DNA of 64,000 nt, taken from assembly GCA_905178155.1 (NCBI GenBank), contig CAJINV010000004.1, forward strand, positions 6,786,358-6,850,357, written 5' to 3'. How positions within the stretch are numbered: the stretch's first letter is position 1; every line of letters starts with the position of its first letter. This DNA comes from Amoebophrya sp. A120 (taxonomy: Eukaryota; Sar; Dinophyceae; Syndiniales; Amoebophryaceae). Shown here in pieces: positions 45,801 through 56,400 of this stretch. The position numbers and the translations under genes are program-made. The notes under the pieces were generated by a model. It searched no databases and was not told the origin of the DNA. It saw nothing but the letters and a program-made list of their open reading frames with translations.

Positions 45801-48166
45801 AGGTCGCAGCTCTATCTGCTCTCATCCCTCTCGGAGCTCCACCTGCTACAGAAACTGACGACCCAGCACATAGCACCATGAAAATAATAAATCAGCCAGA
45901 AGAACAACTGACGATCCGGCAGAAGCTTTGGGGCGGGGAATTCCCACTGGCTGATTCCCTGCGCTACTTGTCACAACGAGGCTCGGAGCTTCACCGGGCG
46001 GTTTTCTCGAGTTTGATGAAACTGCCGGACGTTTGGTGGGATGGAAACAGAAAGAACGAGTTTGTGACAACTTACAACAAAAAACTGAACTTAAATCTCG
46101 ACGTCGCAGATTTACCGAGAATCGGGTTCGCCTACACGGTAATGGTTTGGGGCGAGAAATTTAGCCGGTATTTGAAGATATCGACTGCAAAAATGTCTGG
46201 GTCTGGAAGAATGCCAGAGTTGTCATGCAGGTTTTCCATGACCCATGAGGTCTGGTATGAAGGACATAGCATGACAGATTCTGTGAGATATCTATCATCA
46301 TTATGCCTATCCTGCATGAGAAACTGCCTCTCGAACTCGATTAGGTCAAAAGTGGACAGCTTTTTGTAATCATGCAACACAGATTTTTTTACATGATTCG
46401 GATTTAGCATGACGAGTTGCTTTGTTCCAGACCCAGACACTTTTGCATTTGATAGAAGAATTTCATGCTCCGGTTCAAACAGACCGTCCAGAAGAACAAC
46501 CTGTATCAAAGGGAAAAATCCCCCCGCCCCATATCGAAATGGAAATCTGTGATGCGGGATTTGTGTACACAAATCGGCCCTGTATTGCGGGAAGGCATCG
46601 CGGCCAGATCCCCAGGCTATGCAGGGGCGTATCGGTCTAGTTGTTCAGCATGGCAAACGGCTCCGCTTTAGGCCTAACAGCATGACAAATCGCCTCCATA
46701 ATGGGGGCGAAGCTTTTGCCCTTGTCTTCTTGCAAGACAGACGTGATTTGTGACCTCAAATCAGCAACACAAATTTTCGGAAACATGCCTTTTCGATATG
46801 GGGAGGGGGGATTTTTCCTCACAATAACCTGCTCGTCTTCGCGATGGACAAGACCGCGTTTCACGAGTGCAAAAAGGCCTACAAAACCATCTGGCTCGCG
46901 GAAGAGAGGGTGAATCCAGGGATTCCGGTGTACCGACGGAAAAGGAAAGAGGGGGAGGAGGACGAGGAGGAATCCTCGAGGGCCCCACCTCTGTCTGAGG
47001 AAGAAGAGACCAGTTCTATCGATGCTCCGGCGTGCGTTTACGGCGAGGCGCGCACGATCGTTTCGAAGTTCACCATACCATTGCTACTGGCGAAGTACGG
47101 AATTGACAGCCTCTGGATCGATTTCGACGTGTATTTTGTCCAGGACCCGACGCCACATTTGTTCGAATCCGCGAAATCCTTGAGGCCCATGAATAAAAAC
47201 GGAGTAGTATCCAAGAAAAAAACATTGTAGGTGTAACTTTTTTCGAGGAACAGCATTACAAATTTTCTGGCATGACAGCAAAAACCTGTCATGCGCAGAT
47301 GGTACGTGAAAGCGGCCTGTAATGGACCCTAAGATGCATGCCAAGCATGACAGACACAATCATCTTGCATATTGCGCATCACAAATTTACACTAACAGCG
47401 TTTTTTTCTTGCATAAGTAGCTGACGACCCAGTGCCACGGATAGAAAGTATCGAGGCGCCGGCCAAGGCGGAAGGTGAAAAAACAGAAGTAGAATCGAGA
47501 ACTATCAAACCACAACCGCTTGAAATCCTTATCACCGGGTCTTTCGCCTCTCACTGCATCTGCAACGGCGTCGTCTACTTCCGCGCGACCGATGCGGTCA
47601 TTGCGTGGCTCATCGACGTCATCAGTTGGATGTATTCGCACCCCTACGAGCACGACCAGAAATGCTTCGCGCACTGGCTAGACCACACAGAACGAGTAAC
47701 TTTTCGACCCTTGCCAAGAAGCACGAAAGTGCCGCAATGGGCGTTACTCGACTCCGTGCAGAAATTCGTCACGGCGGCGGTCGTAGAAGGGAACGGGTGG
47801 ATGGGGAAAATCGAGAACATCGTTCTGTTTCACTGGCTACACGGCGACAGCGACGGCGCGGGAACGAGTGGGGAGTGGCTGCGGAACAGCGATTTTTACA
47901 AGAATTACCTCGCGCAGTTGGGTGGAGGTGGAGAGAATGATGAACAAGGGAGGAAAGATATCACAATGATGGACATCTTCTTCGGAGATCAAGATTCGAA
48001 AATCGCGTCAGAAACGATGAAAACGAAGGCGCTGCAGGCGTCAGAGCAGTTTGAGCGGAAAATGCTGCTGACGGAAACGCAACACTGCGGGGTTATGGCG
48101 GAACTGGTGTCGGAGCACGTGGAATTGCAAGAAAATTTGGCAGATAAGGACAAGTTGATTCTCTGA
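42858..48166 (+). CDS. Type II membrane glycosyltransferase-like protein
   Basis: Exons 42858-42992, 43062-43154, 43440-43496, 43655-43920, 44143-44431, 44644-44990, 45232-45280, 45443-46178, 46460-46503, 46832-47207, 47421-48166; 3138 nt, 1045 aa. The catalytic part is C-terminal and follows the nucleotide-diphospho-sugar transferase pattern (Pfam Nucleotid_trans-like): LLVFAMDKTAFHECKKA, a DxD motif in SLWIDFDVYFVQDP near residue 767, CNGVVYFRAT near 843, HDQ near 874, and HWLHG. The N-terminus has a hydrophobic signal anchor (LLHVVVSLLATLIPFSVL), fitting a Golgi or ER luminal enzyme. Conventional introns are 42993-43061 (69 bp, also open) and 43921-44142; the other eight are introners. The start codon choice is tentative. 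Confidence 0.75.
43155..43434. mobile_element. Introner C2 (family C)
   Basis: 280 bp. Left TATCCTAAGTAAAAACTTTC; the right end is mutated to GGAAA instead of GGATA. Perfect flank GGTCG (43150-43154 / 43435-43439). Rejoins LVWS/DWIGVI. Confidence 0.9.
43497..43649. mobile_element. Introner B6 (family B)
   Basis: 153 bp, TATCCTGTGCAAAAGTTGTA to CTTCTGCAATGCATA. Flanks TGGAT / TGGAC (four of five). Rejoins LYVD/VLTSIS. Confidence 0.88.
44432..44638. mobile_element. Introner H (single-copy family)
   Basis: 207 bp. Left TATGACAGTGCACATGATCC then CCTCATTTGT; inverted right TATGACGGGGCACAGCCCTT. Perfect flank TGGAA (44427-44431 / 44639-44643). Rejoins FYLE/SRQYTN. The ends lack the A-run seen in most families. 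Confidence 0.88.
44991..45226. mobile_element. Introner I (single-copy family)
   Basis: 236 bp with unusually long arms (about 50 bp): left TATGGCGTTCTCAAACGGTG, continuing to CTGTTGCATGAATTTGT; the right arm mirrors this. Perfect flank CGGCA (44986-44990 / 45227-45231). Rejoins TVRH/DFLLGL. Confidence 0.9.
45281..45437. mobile_element. Introner B7 (family B)
   Basis: 157 bp, TATGAAATGCAAAAGCATCG to TTTTGCATTTCATA. Perfect flank GGAGC (45276-45280 / 45438-45442). Rejoins DSRS/FVQEVS, 49 nt downstream of introner I. Confidence 0.9.
46179..46454. mobile_element. Introner A7 (family A)
   Basis: 276 bp. Perfect flank GAAGA (46174-46178 / 46455-46459), the same pentamer as A1 although in another gene. 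Rejoins RYLK/NFMLRF. Confidence 0.9.
46504..46826. mobile_element. Introner D1 (family D)
   Basis: 323 bp. Left TATCAAAGGGAAAAATCCCC; right GGGGGGATTTTTCCTCACAA then TA. Perfect flank ACCTG (46499-46503 / 46827-46831). Rejoins KNNL/LVFAMD. Separated from A7 by only a 44-nt coding remainder (plus the flanks). Confidence 0.9.
47208..47415. mobile_element. Introner G (single-copy family)
   Basis: 208 bp. Left TATCCAAGAAAAAAACATTG; inverted right TATGCAAGAAAAAAACGCTG. Perfect flank AGTAG (47203-47207 / 47416-47420). Rejoins KNGV/ADDPVP between the DxD region and the C-terminal catalytic part. Confidence 0.88.
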
Positions 48167-48873
48167 TTGAGCAAAGAAAGCCGAAAGCCATTATTTCCAT
48201 TGATTGCGATTCGAAGCTCGTACTGGTGCGTCTACTGTCAGCATCATACCACAGATGATTATCGAGGGAAGACAGACTCAGCGTCAACGGGATTTCCCGG
48301 GAAGCAGCGGACGAGGCTCGTCCAGCACAAACGCAGCTGGAGCTGTGCGCCGTGCGAGGTCAGGATAGAACAATCGTTTTGTTATCTGTTCTGGACGAGA
48401 GTCTCTCTGAGTTCACTTGCTTCGAGCGATGGAAGCAGGAACCGGCTTGTTGGAATTCGAGTGAAAGAAGCAGCACGGACCTTTTGGAAAGAAATGTAGC
48501 GTGGAACTGTACAGCGCAAGTGGATCATACCAAGAGCGCAATTCGAATTCCGTTTTCCGAATGCGCGCCCGCACTTTTATATGTTGTAGTTCTAGTTTTA
48601 TTTCTCCCTTTTTCTCTACATTCACACTGGTGACTTGGAGTGAGTTACGAATTGATCATTCACTTAACAGGAAAAAAAATGTCGTAGTTTCAAGCATACT
48701 CCTATCCAGGAAAAAACACCCATCTCCATCCAATTTGTCATGCAAAACATACATAATTTCCAGCGTTTGCCATGCAAAACATGGATGGGGATGGGTGTTT
48801 TTTCCTGGATAATTTCGGTCGGCACGCGACCCGTAGGCGAAGTGTCGACCGTAGGTGGGTAACTGCGGCCAGC
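48167..48873. other. Intergenic / upstream region
   Basis: No gene seen. Contains introner E just upstream of the next start codon. Confidence 0.5.
48703..48811. mobile_element. Minimal introner E, 109 bp
   Basis: Shortest copy, almost entirely stem. Left TATCCAGGAAAAAACACCCA then TCTCCATCC; the right arm mirrors it (GGATGGGGATGGGTG, TTTTTTCCTGGATA). Flanks ACTCC / ATTTC match at three of five. It lies 62 bp before the next ATG and cannot be in coding sequence (TAG upstream), so it is either a 5' UTR intron or an intergenic insertion. Confidence 0.75.
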
Positions 48874-49659
48874 ATGGTGCGCTTGCTGAAGAGCAGGGCC
48901 GCGCGTTGTACCATGCGGAGGTCCTGCTCCCGCTTTCTTCCGATCTGTCTCGCACTTTTTGCGGCTCTTTTCGCACCGGACCACTTCTGTATCATCGCGG
49001 TCAAAATGAGAACAATTAGCGGCACCAAAACAGAGGATACCGCCCAGAACGCCATGCCTCGGACCGAGATGGCGGAAAAGCTGAATCTCTTCGAGCAGCA
49101 AACGAAGCGAATCGGTCAAGCCATCACGCAGATGCAGAGCCGGGTTTCCACACTGCAACACTCCGCCGACCAGACAATTTCGAATATCCGCTCCATTGAA
49201 ACGGATATCCAGAAGCGGAACGCCACGGCCCTGGCTGTGGCCACCATTCTGCAAAACTCCACAACCAAGAACTTTACGCTGAGTAAGCTGTTACTCCAGC
49301 AAAAAACGAACGTGACCGCGGTGAGTGAGACCCGCGAGCAAAACATCCAACCGATTAGCGTGAAGAAGACGCAGTTCCAGGACTTTCAACTCCAAGTGGG
49401 CGATGCGCAGGCGAGCGTCGACCGGATCCGGCCCGTGATGGAGAAAACAAGAAAGATGGTTTCGGACTTGGAATTCGCAACGAGGAACTGGACGCAGCTT
49501 GTGTTGCAGAGCGTGCACCGGAATTTGGACGCGCATTTGATGGACGAGAGCGACATCCATCGGCGGAATTTGAAGACCAGCACGGGGATTCACGTGTTCG
49601 GGCGGGCAGGAAGTGAAGGGAGTGCTGGAAGTGGTGGTGGGAGCGGTTCAACGCGTTGA
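48874..49659 (+). CDS. Membrane-anchored coiled-coil protein
   Basis: Single exon, 261 aa. The N-terminus is basic, then a hydrophobic segment FLPICLALFAALFAP (about residues 20-43) acts as signal peptide or signal anchor. The rest is helical with coiled-coil character (MAEKLNLFEQQTKRIGQAI, VSTLQHSADQTISNIRSIE) and several N-glycosylation sequons (NAT, NST, NFT, NVT, NWT). It ends in a Gly/Ser-rich tail. The start at 48874 is chosen for the hydrophobic leader; the frame is open further up into introner E. No family recognised. Confidence 0.65.
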   Translation: MVRLLKSRAARCTMRRSCSRFLPICLALFAALFAPDHFCIIAVKMRTISGTKTEDTAQNAMPRTEMAEKLNLFEQQTKRIGQAITQMQSRVSTLQHSADQTISNIRSIETDIQKRNATALAVATILQNSTTKNFTLSKLLLQQKTNVTAVSETREQNIQPISVKKTQFQDFQLQVGDAQASVDRIRPVMEKTRKMVSDLEFATRNWTQLVLQSVHRNLDAHLMDESDIHRRNLKTSTGIHVFGRAGSEGSAGSGGGSGSTR

Positions 49660-50433
49660 GGCTTCTTGTCCGGACTTTTCTATCCCATGAGGACAAGAAG
49701 ATTTGTTTGTAGGAGAGTAGTAGTTGTGATCTACTTCATCATCCACTACACCAACAAGATGTTGGACCTTGTACTTCGTGGAACGAACGCTCCAGTACAG
49801 ACAATGATTTTCTTTTCCATGTAGTAATGCGGACGTCAGTGGTTAAGAATTATCTGCAACAAAAAAGGTGGAAGGCTTCGTCCAGGACCGCTTTGTCGGT
49901 AAAAAGCGTCTGTTCCTCCTCTTCGTCATGTGCAAATCGTGAAGGATGGTCGCATTCGTTATTTTTTTCTTTTCAATGCGATCCTGTGTCTCTCAAGATC
50001 ACCATGATTTGATTTCAAGCCGACTATAATGTCGACGGTGATTACGCTTGTACTTTCTATGTATATGCTTCTGTTTTTGGTTATGCGCTCGCCGTCCATC
50101 GCTTGGCTAGGCTCGGTGCTGCTCTTCTCGGTTGATAAGTATATGATTTTGTGAAAGACCAGGCTGATTTTGACTTTTTATTTTCCATATTACTTTTCTT
50201 CATCGTCTTCGTCTTGCTCTTGTCTTCTTTGCTCCTGTTTCTCCTAGTAGACGAGACAAGTACAGCGCTCTACGTCGTGCCGCGCAGCTGCCCTGCATGA
50301 CGAGGAAATTATACTTCTTCGGCAGCTAGCGACAAGTTTTTGCCACCGGTCTGAAAAAATAGACCGACCGTCCTCGGATCTCTGCTTACGGTTCTATTTC
50401 CGCGCCCCCGGAGGTGGACATTAGAAGACCAAA
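49660..50433. other. Intergenic region
   Basis: AT-rich, no gene or repeat supported. Confidence 0.55.
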
Positions 50434-53400
50434 ATGCGGTTCGGGCAGCACATAAAGGTGAGTCGGCACGCGCCCTGGGCCGAGTACTACTGCGATTACG
50501 AATTGCTGAAGCAAATTATCGAGGAAACGGATGCAGCCACGCAGACCGATAAAGAGGAAGGAACGACTGCCGGCAGCGGAAATAAAAGCGGTGGCGGTGC
50601 AGCAGGGGGAAGCAGTGTAACGGCAGCGACCGAACTGGGGGGTACAACTGGTACACAGGATACCAACGGATTGGTGCAAGTAGAACCTGCTGCATCTAGT
50701 TCCGCTGCACCAGACCAAGTCCAAGAGGATGCCGGCTCCGAGAAGTCTTTCGGTACCACCGGCTCGGACCACGGGGAGCAGCGCGCGAAGCCTATAGATC
50801 GCAAATCTGTCTGCGTCTGGGTCTGGGAGGATGCAAGGTTTATTGTCATGCTTGTCTGGTATGTTGACTGAAGAGTTTGTGATGCTGCGTGTCCAAGAAT
50901 AGACCCTTTTCTTTGCTTGTCAACATGCAAAAGCACAGTTTGTCATGCGGAAGGCGCAACACTAAGTAGCGCAGATATTTCTCGTGCTTGGCTGTGCATT
51001 ACAGTGACCTTTCACTATTCTTGACCCAGCATTACAAGTTTCCAGACCCAGACATATTTGCACAGCATAAGAGCCCGGGCCTCGCAACTCGCGGAGCGGA
51101 AGAAGGAACAATTTATCGCGATCTGGAAGGGCGAGCTGCAGAAGGTATATCCTGATTAAAAGCGTCCCCACACCACCAGAGTCAGGATGGGGATTTTGCA
51201 ACACAAACCTAGGAGTTTTGGGAGTCACGCATGACAAGTTTTAGGAGTCCGTAAGGTCGTGCAAGTTAGCAAGGAAAGCCGCATCACAAATCGACCTGCT
51301 GATCCTGTTTACAGCATTACAAGTTCTCAAACACGATTGGAAATGCCTGTCATGGGGTTGCGCATCAGTAGAAATGTTCCTGTCATGGCAAATCTGCATG
51401 ACAACTCAACGCACTGTGTATGCAAAGAAAAAACTGTTTCACTGTAAGTAATGATTTTGCAAGATCTGCATCACAAGTTAAAATCTGCATCATTTTGTGA
51501 AAGAAAGTACGTGAAAGAAAGTACTACGTAAATCGTCGTTAAAGAAAGAAAGTACTACGTGAAGAAGTTACGACGTAAGACATAAAATTGTAGACAAGCA
51601 TCATGTAAAAAGTAGAAGCAGATACTTCAACAGCCGCGCAGCTAGCGGGGGGGTGACTCCTGTGGTCCCCCCCCACCGGCTGTGCTTTTTCCAAAACATC
51701 CAGGAAAACCGTGTCGCGGTTCTTTTTTTTTCCAGCAAGTGGCTGGTGGGGGCGTAATATAGGATAAGGAAGTATGTAGGTCGTGAATGTAGAAAAGACT
51801 AAGAAGAGCCGTGCTGGTAAGGTAGGAAACCGGAACTACTTCGATACATAAATGGGGTCGTAGTTGGGTATAGTATTTTTTGGCTGAGATAAAAAGAAAA
51901 CATCATGAACAACGAACGCGGAATCGGAGACAACGCGGCAAAGCGGGGGCAGGGGCGCGGCCTGCCAGCGAGGACACGGCAAGGGAATCGGGACAAATGG
52001 CCAGGGGCTCAAGACAAGTGCCAATGAGGGGAGCCGCGCGCACCGTTCGAGCTACAGGAGGACGAGGAGGACTAGGCCAACGTGTGGAGCGGAGGGGGAG
52101 AGCGGGGAGGACTAGGCCAACGTGTGGAGGACCAGGGATACGCGTGTGGAGCGGAGGGAGAGAACGGCTGCGAAGCGAGAACAAGTTGCTGGGGCAGGCG
52201 ACAAGTTTAAATTTGGTACAAAAAAAAACAGCACTCAGATACCCGCGCCATCTGCTTAACTGTGTGAAATATTGTGTCGGCCCGGTCCTGCTTGGTCGCA
52301 GGCCGGTGTTCGTGAGATCAGATTTCACATGTTAAGTAACGCACACCGGCTCCTAGCTTAAAAAAGTGATGAATTTACATGAAGATGGGGCCTAATCAAA
52401 AAAAAAAAAAAAATCTGCATGACAACTCTGGGGTTTGCGAGAATCAGAGTAAGGAACTGTTGGCAAAAAAAGTGAGGCGTTGTTCAGTAGGCAAGTTGGC
52501 ACAGTATGGATGGTTGCGAAGTATGGCTGGTGGCGATAACAGAGTTGGAATATAGTGGCCGGGAGATGATGGCGATGGCACTTTGGTGTCCGCCTGACCC
52601 ACCCGCCCTGCGTCTCAAGCCATCTGCGGCCATGGCACAATGGGGGGGCAAAGTGTGTCGCATTTTGTTTAGCATGACAACTCTGGGGTGGGGACGTTTT
52701 TACATAGGATAAGGTCAGTAAGTGGTTTATGGAGAAGTGGTACGAGCTGGTGACCTGGATCTACAGCAGGATAAACCGGGCGGAGTCGTTGGAGTTTGTC
52801 GTGGAAAGGCTGTTATGCATTGCACAAGTATCGCACTCGTACTGATTGCATTTATGCATTACAAATCTCCATCCCAAGGGAAAACAGCATGATAAATTCC
52901 ATTTGTCATGCTCAGGCAATTTGTAATGCAATTACTACTATGACGATACTTTTGCAATGCATAGCTGTCCTCGGAAAACTTGGACGAAATCCGGAAGAAC
53001 GACGCGTTGCTGGTAATTCTGCATTCCTTCGCGGAAGACAACTTCGCGGCCTTGCGGAAATCCGTGAAAAAATTTGACAAAACCATGGGGCCGGAATTGT
53101 ATATGTTTTTGTCTTTTTTGTCTTTTTCATCCTGACCCTTTTTGTATTTTTTGCGCGTGTAGTGGTCACCATATGATCAATGATAGATGGCGTTCTTGAC
53201 GGTGCAAACAGCTGCTGATTCATTTTGTATTGCATCAATCCCGTACAAGTACAACGCAAAACAAAAAAGCGCCACCGCCAAGCTTCTCCTTCCCAGTCTC
53301 TACTGCTCCTTCTTTGGCGCCACCTGCGAGCAGTTGTGCGTCCTCGCGAAGAAGGTGCTCTTTATGGATCTGAACCGGCAGCAGAATTTACTAAAGCCGA

Positions 53401-56400
53401 AATCATCGAGGCAAAACATGTCGGGCTTCAATCTCGCTGGACAACAAGCAGGGACCAGTAAAGGAAGCACAAATTCCTCCAGCGGGATCATGACCCAGCT
53501 GCAGGTGAAGGACAATAACCGCAGTACGTCCAGCTTACTGCACCTAGTGCAGCAGAACCGTTCCTTCTATCGCGGGCCGCACACCTCCACGTCGCAGTTA
53601 CGGTTGTCGAGGAAAAACGGGTCGTCGAGTTCGAGGCTTTCGGCGTACAGCAGAACGAAAGTCTTCCGGGAACAGAGACCGAGCCCGCTAGCGAATCCGT
53701 CGGACAATCTATTGAAAGGAAAAACTCCCCCTTCCCATACTAAAAAGGGATACTCCTGAATAAAATTTGTGATGTTGCTGATTTGTGGCCACAAATCTTC
53801 TCTGTATTGCACGAAGGCAACGCCAGAGACTCCGCTGCGCTGTCGTGCAGGCAGTTTGTAATGCTGTATCGCCTGCAGAGGATATGCCAGTCTTGCTACG
53901 CGCCTACACCAAAACGCTCCTATAATTCAGGCTGTGCATCTGCCTGCAGTCCTCTACTGCAAGACAGAGCCGATTTGTGTATACAAATCCCGCATCACAG
54001 ATTTTCATTTTGATATGGGGAGGGGAGATTTTTCATTTTGATACAATCTGAAGTCGGAAATCTCCTGGCTCTACGACACGGTGGCGTCTCTGGATAACCG
54101 TAAGGGACTACATTCATACTGACTTTTGAAAAAAAAACATGATTTTCGTCTTCTGGATCTGGATCTAGCATGATAGTCAGTGGAGAAACACCAGGAGAAC
54201 CAGAACGACCCGCCTCGTGTGATGTGGTCGTGCTAGTACAACTGCAAAAATATTACAAAATTCCAAACCACTTTTATCTATATCAGGTCTTGCCAATGCC
54301 ATCGTCTCTCACCGTGGGTTTCATGGCAATGACGACGCCCGACCGGTGGAGAATTCCCTCCCGGCCTACGAGCTCGCTTGGTCGGCCGGTTTACCCTATT
54401 GCGAGTGCGACGTAATTATGCACTGCAAAAGTATTATACTCGTACTAATCGCGTTCATGCATTACAAATTTCTTTCTTAAGTCCAATCCGCATTAGCATT
54501 ACAAGTTTCACTTATCACGTTGAGGAGATTTGTCATGCGGTTTATAGTACTAGTACGATGCTTTTGCATGATTTCATAGTAATCTGCACCCGGGACGGAA
54601 AAATCATTCTCACCCACGACAGCACTTTGAAAAGGGTGGCTCTCCTCGACTCCCCCCTCGCCGGCCCGGTGGACATTGTGAACGCGGATGGGACGACCAC
54701 GGCTGGGCAAAACACAAAAGCGAAAAGTAAGCTGTATCAAGACGTCGGGGAACTCGATTTCCGGCAAATTGTGAAAACGCCGTTGCTATGCACTGCAAAT
54801 ATGTCTGGGTCTGGGAGATTGCGAGATTTGTCATGCTTGTCTCACATGACTCTTGAATCTGTAATGCATGAGCAGGAAGGCAGCCTCTTACCTGTCATGC
54901 AAAAAGGCAGTTTGTCATGCGGGAGGCGAAACACATAGGACCTCAGAAACTTGTCATGCGTGGCTGCATAACGCAGTGCGCCCACCATTCACACACTGGC
55001 ATCACAAGTTTCCAGACCCAGACATTTTTACAGTTGATAGTTACGCTCGGGCGTCAGACCACCGTTGCTCACCGAAGTTCTCCACTCTGCCGCGGCGATT
55101 TATCCTGTGCAAAAGTATCGTATTCGTATAAATGCATTACAAATTCCCTCAGCATGAGAAATAAAATTTGTAATGGGGATTTACCTTAAGAAAAGGATTT
55201 GTAATGCAAGACTTGCATTTATACGAGTGCGATACTTTTGCACGGGATACGATTTCTGACAATGCGAAACTGATCATCGAGCTGAAGTACGGCAACGTGA
55301 CCACGAATCCGAACCCGCGCGGCAGCCCACCCAGACCGAGAAGCGGCAACTTGAATAAGAAGGAAATAAATGGTGGAAATAATGACAGCAGTACTAGTAG
55401 GTCGACCTCGAAAACTACAGGCAACATCAATAATAAGCTCGGAAAGAAGCTGTACTACACGCTAGAGCCCATGGGGCTTGCCGCGCAGCCAGTGAGTGGT
55501 CACAATTTACTGCAGCAGCCCAGCTCTTCTAGCTCTTGCTGTAGCACGCCAGACCACAAGTCAAGTTCCACGCCCTCCAGTAATATCATCTCGGAAACCC
55601 GGTCGAGCAGCAAAAAGTCTTCCTCCCGAAGTCCGACTTTTTCTCCCACAAATTTGGCGGGGATAGGGGAAGACAAAGAAGTTACCTCGCCGCCCCCATA
55701 TGGGAATAAAACAAGTGCAAGTCGCGGTGACCAACCGAGCGAATTCATGCTAGAAGACGAAAATGGCACGATGACGCTTGGAACATCTTCAAAAAACCTG
55801 GATCCTGATCCATTTGGCGCTCCTTTATCAAATGCACTATCGAAGCAAATCACGATCACATCCCCCGACCTCGATCCGAAGGACGGGAGTTTCCGACTCG
55901 AGGAAAACGAAATTACCGCTTCGACCGCTATGAAATGCAAATATGCTTGGGTCTGGGAGATTGCGAGATTTGTCATGTTAGTCTGGCATGACTCCGAACT
56001 CTGTATCGCGTGGCCGCGAAGAGCTCCTCTTGCCTGGCATGCAACAACGCAGTATCTCATGCGGAGTACGCAACTCAGAACCACGCCAAAACTTGTCATG
56101 CTGGGCAGCGCATTGCAGTGTTTTCACTACTTCCTTCCTTGCATCACGAGTTTCCAGACCCAGACATGTTTGCAATGCATAATCGCCACGGGCCTGCACA
56201 TGCCAGACGACCACTCGACCTCAGTGACCGTCTCGATCTCGGGACAAGACGCCGAGGGCAGTAGCGTCAACGTAAACCTGAACGATGACGACGGCTGCAG
56301 CAGCTCCATCTTTGCGGCCTTTGCGACGCGCGCTGCCGAGCAACAACAAAATAATACGTCAAATCTGTCTTCGCCCGGGATGGTGACCGTGTACCGTTTG

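Larger units (their letters stand above)
51148..52711. mobile_element. Giant introner C3 (family C, 1.56 kb)
   Basis: Left TATCCTGATTAAAAGCGTCC and right GGGGACGTTTTTACATAGGA then TA are family C ends, 1564 bp apart. Flanks AGGTA / AGGTC (four of five). Rejoins ELQKV/SKWFME in frame inside the SPX domain. The core (about 51148-51407 plus the last 40 bp) equals a normal family C element; the excess is nested insertions. Confidence 0.85.
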
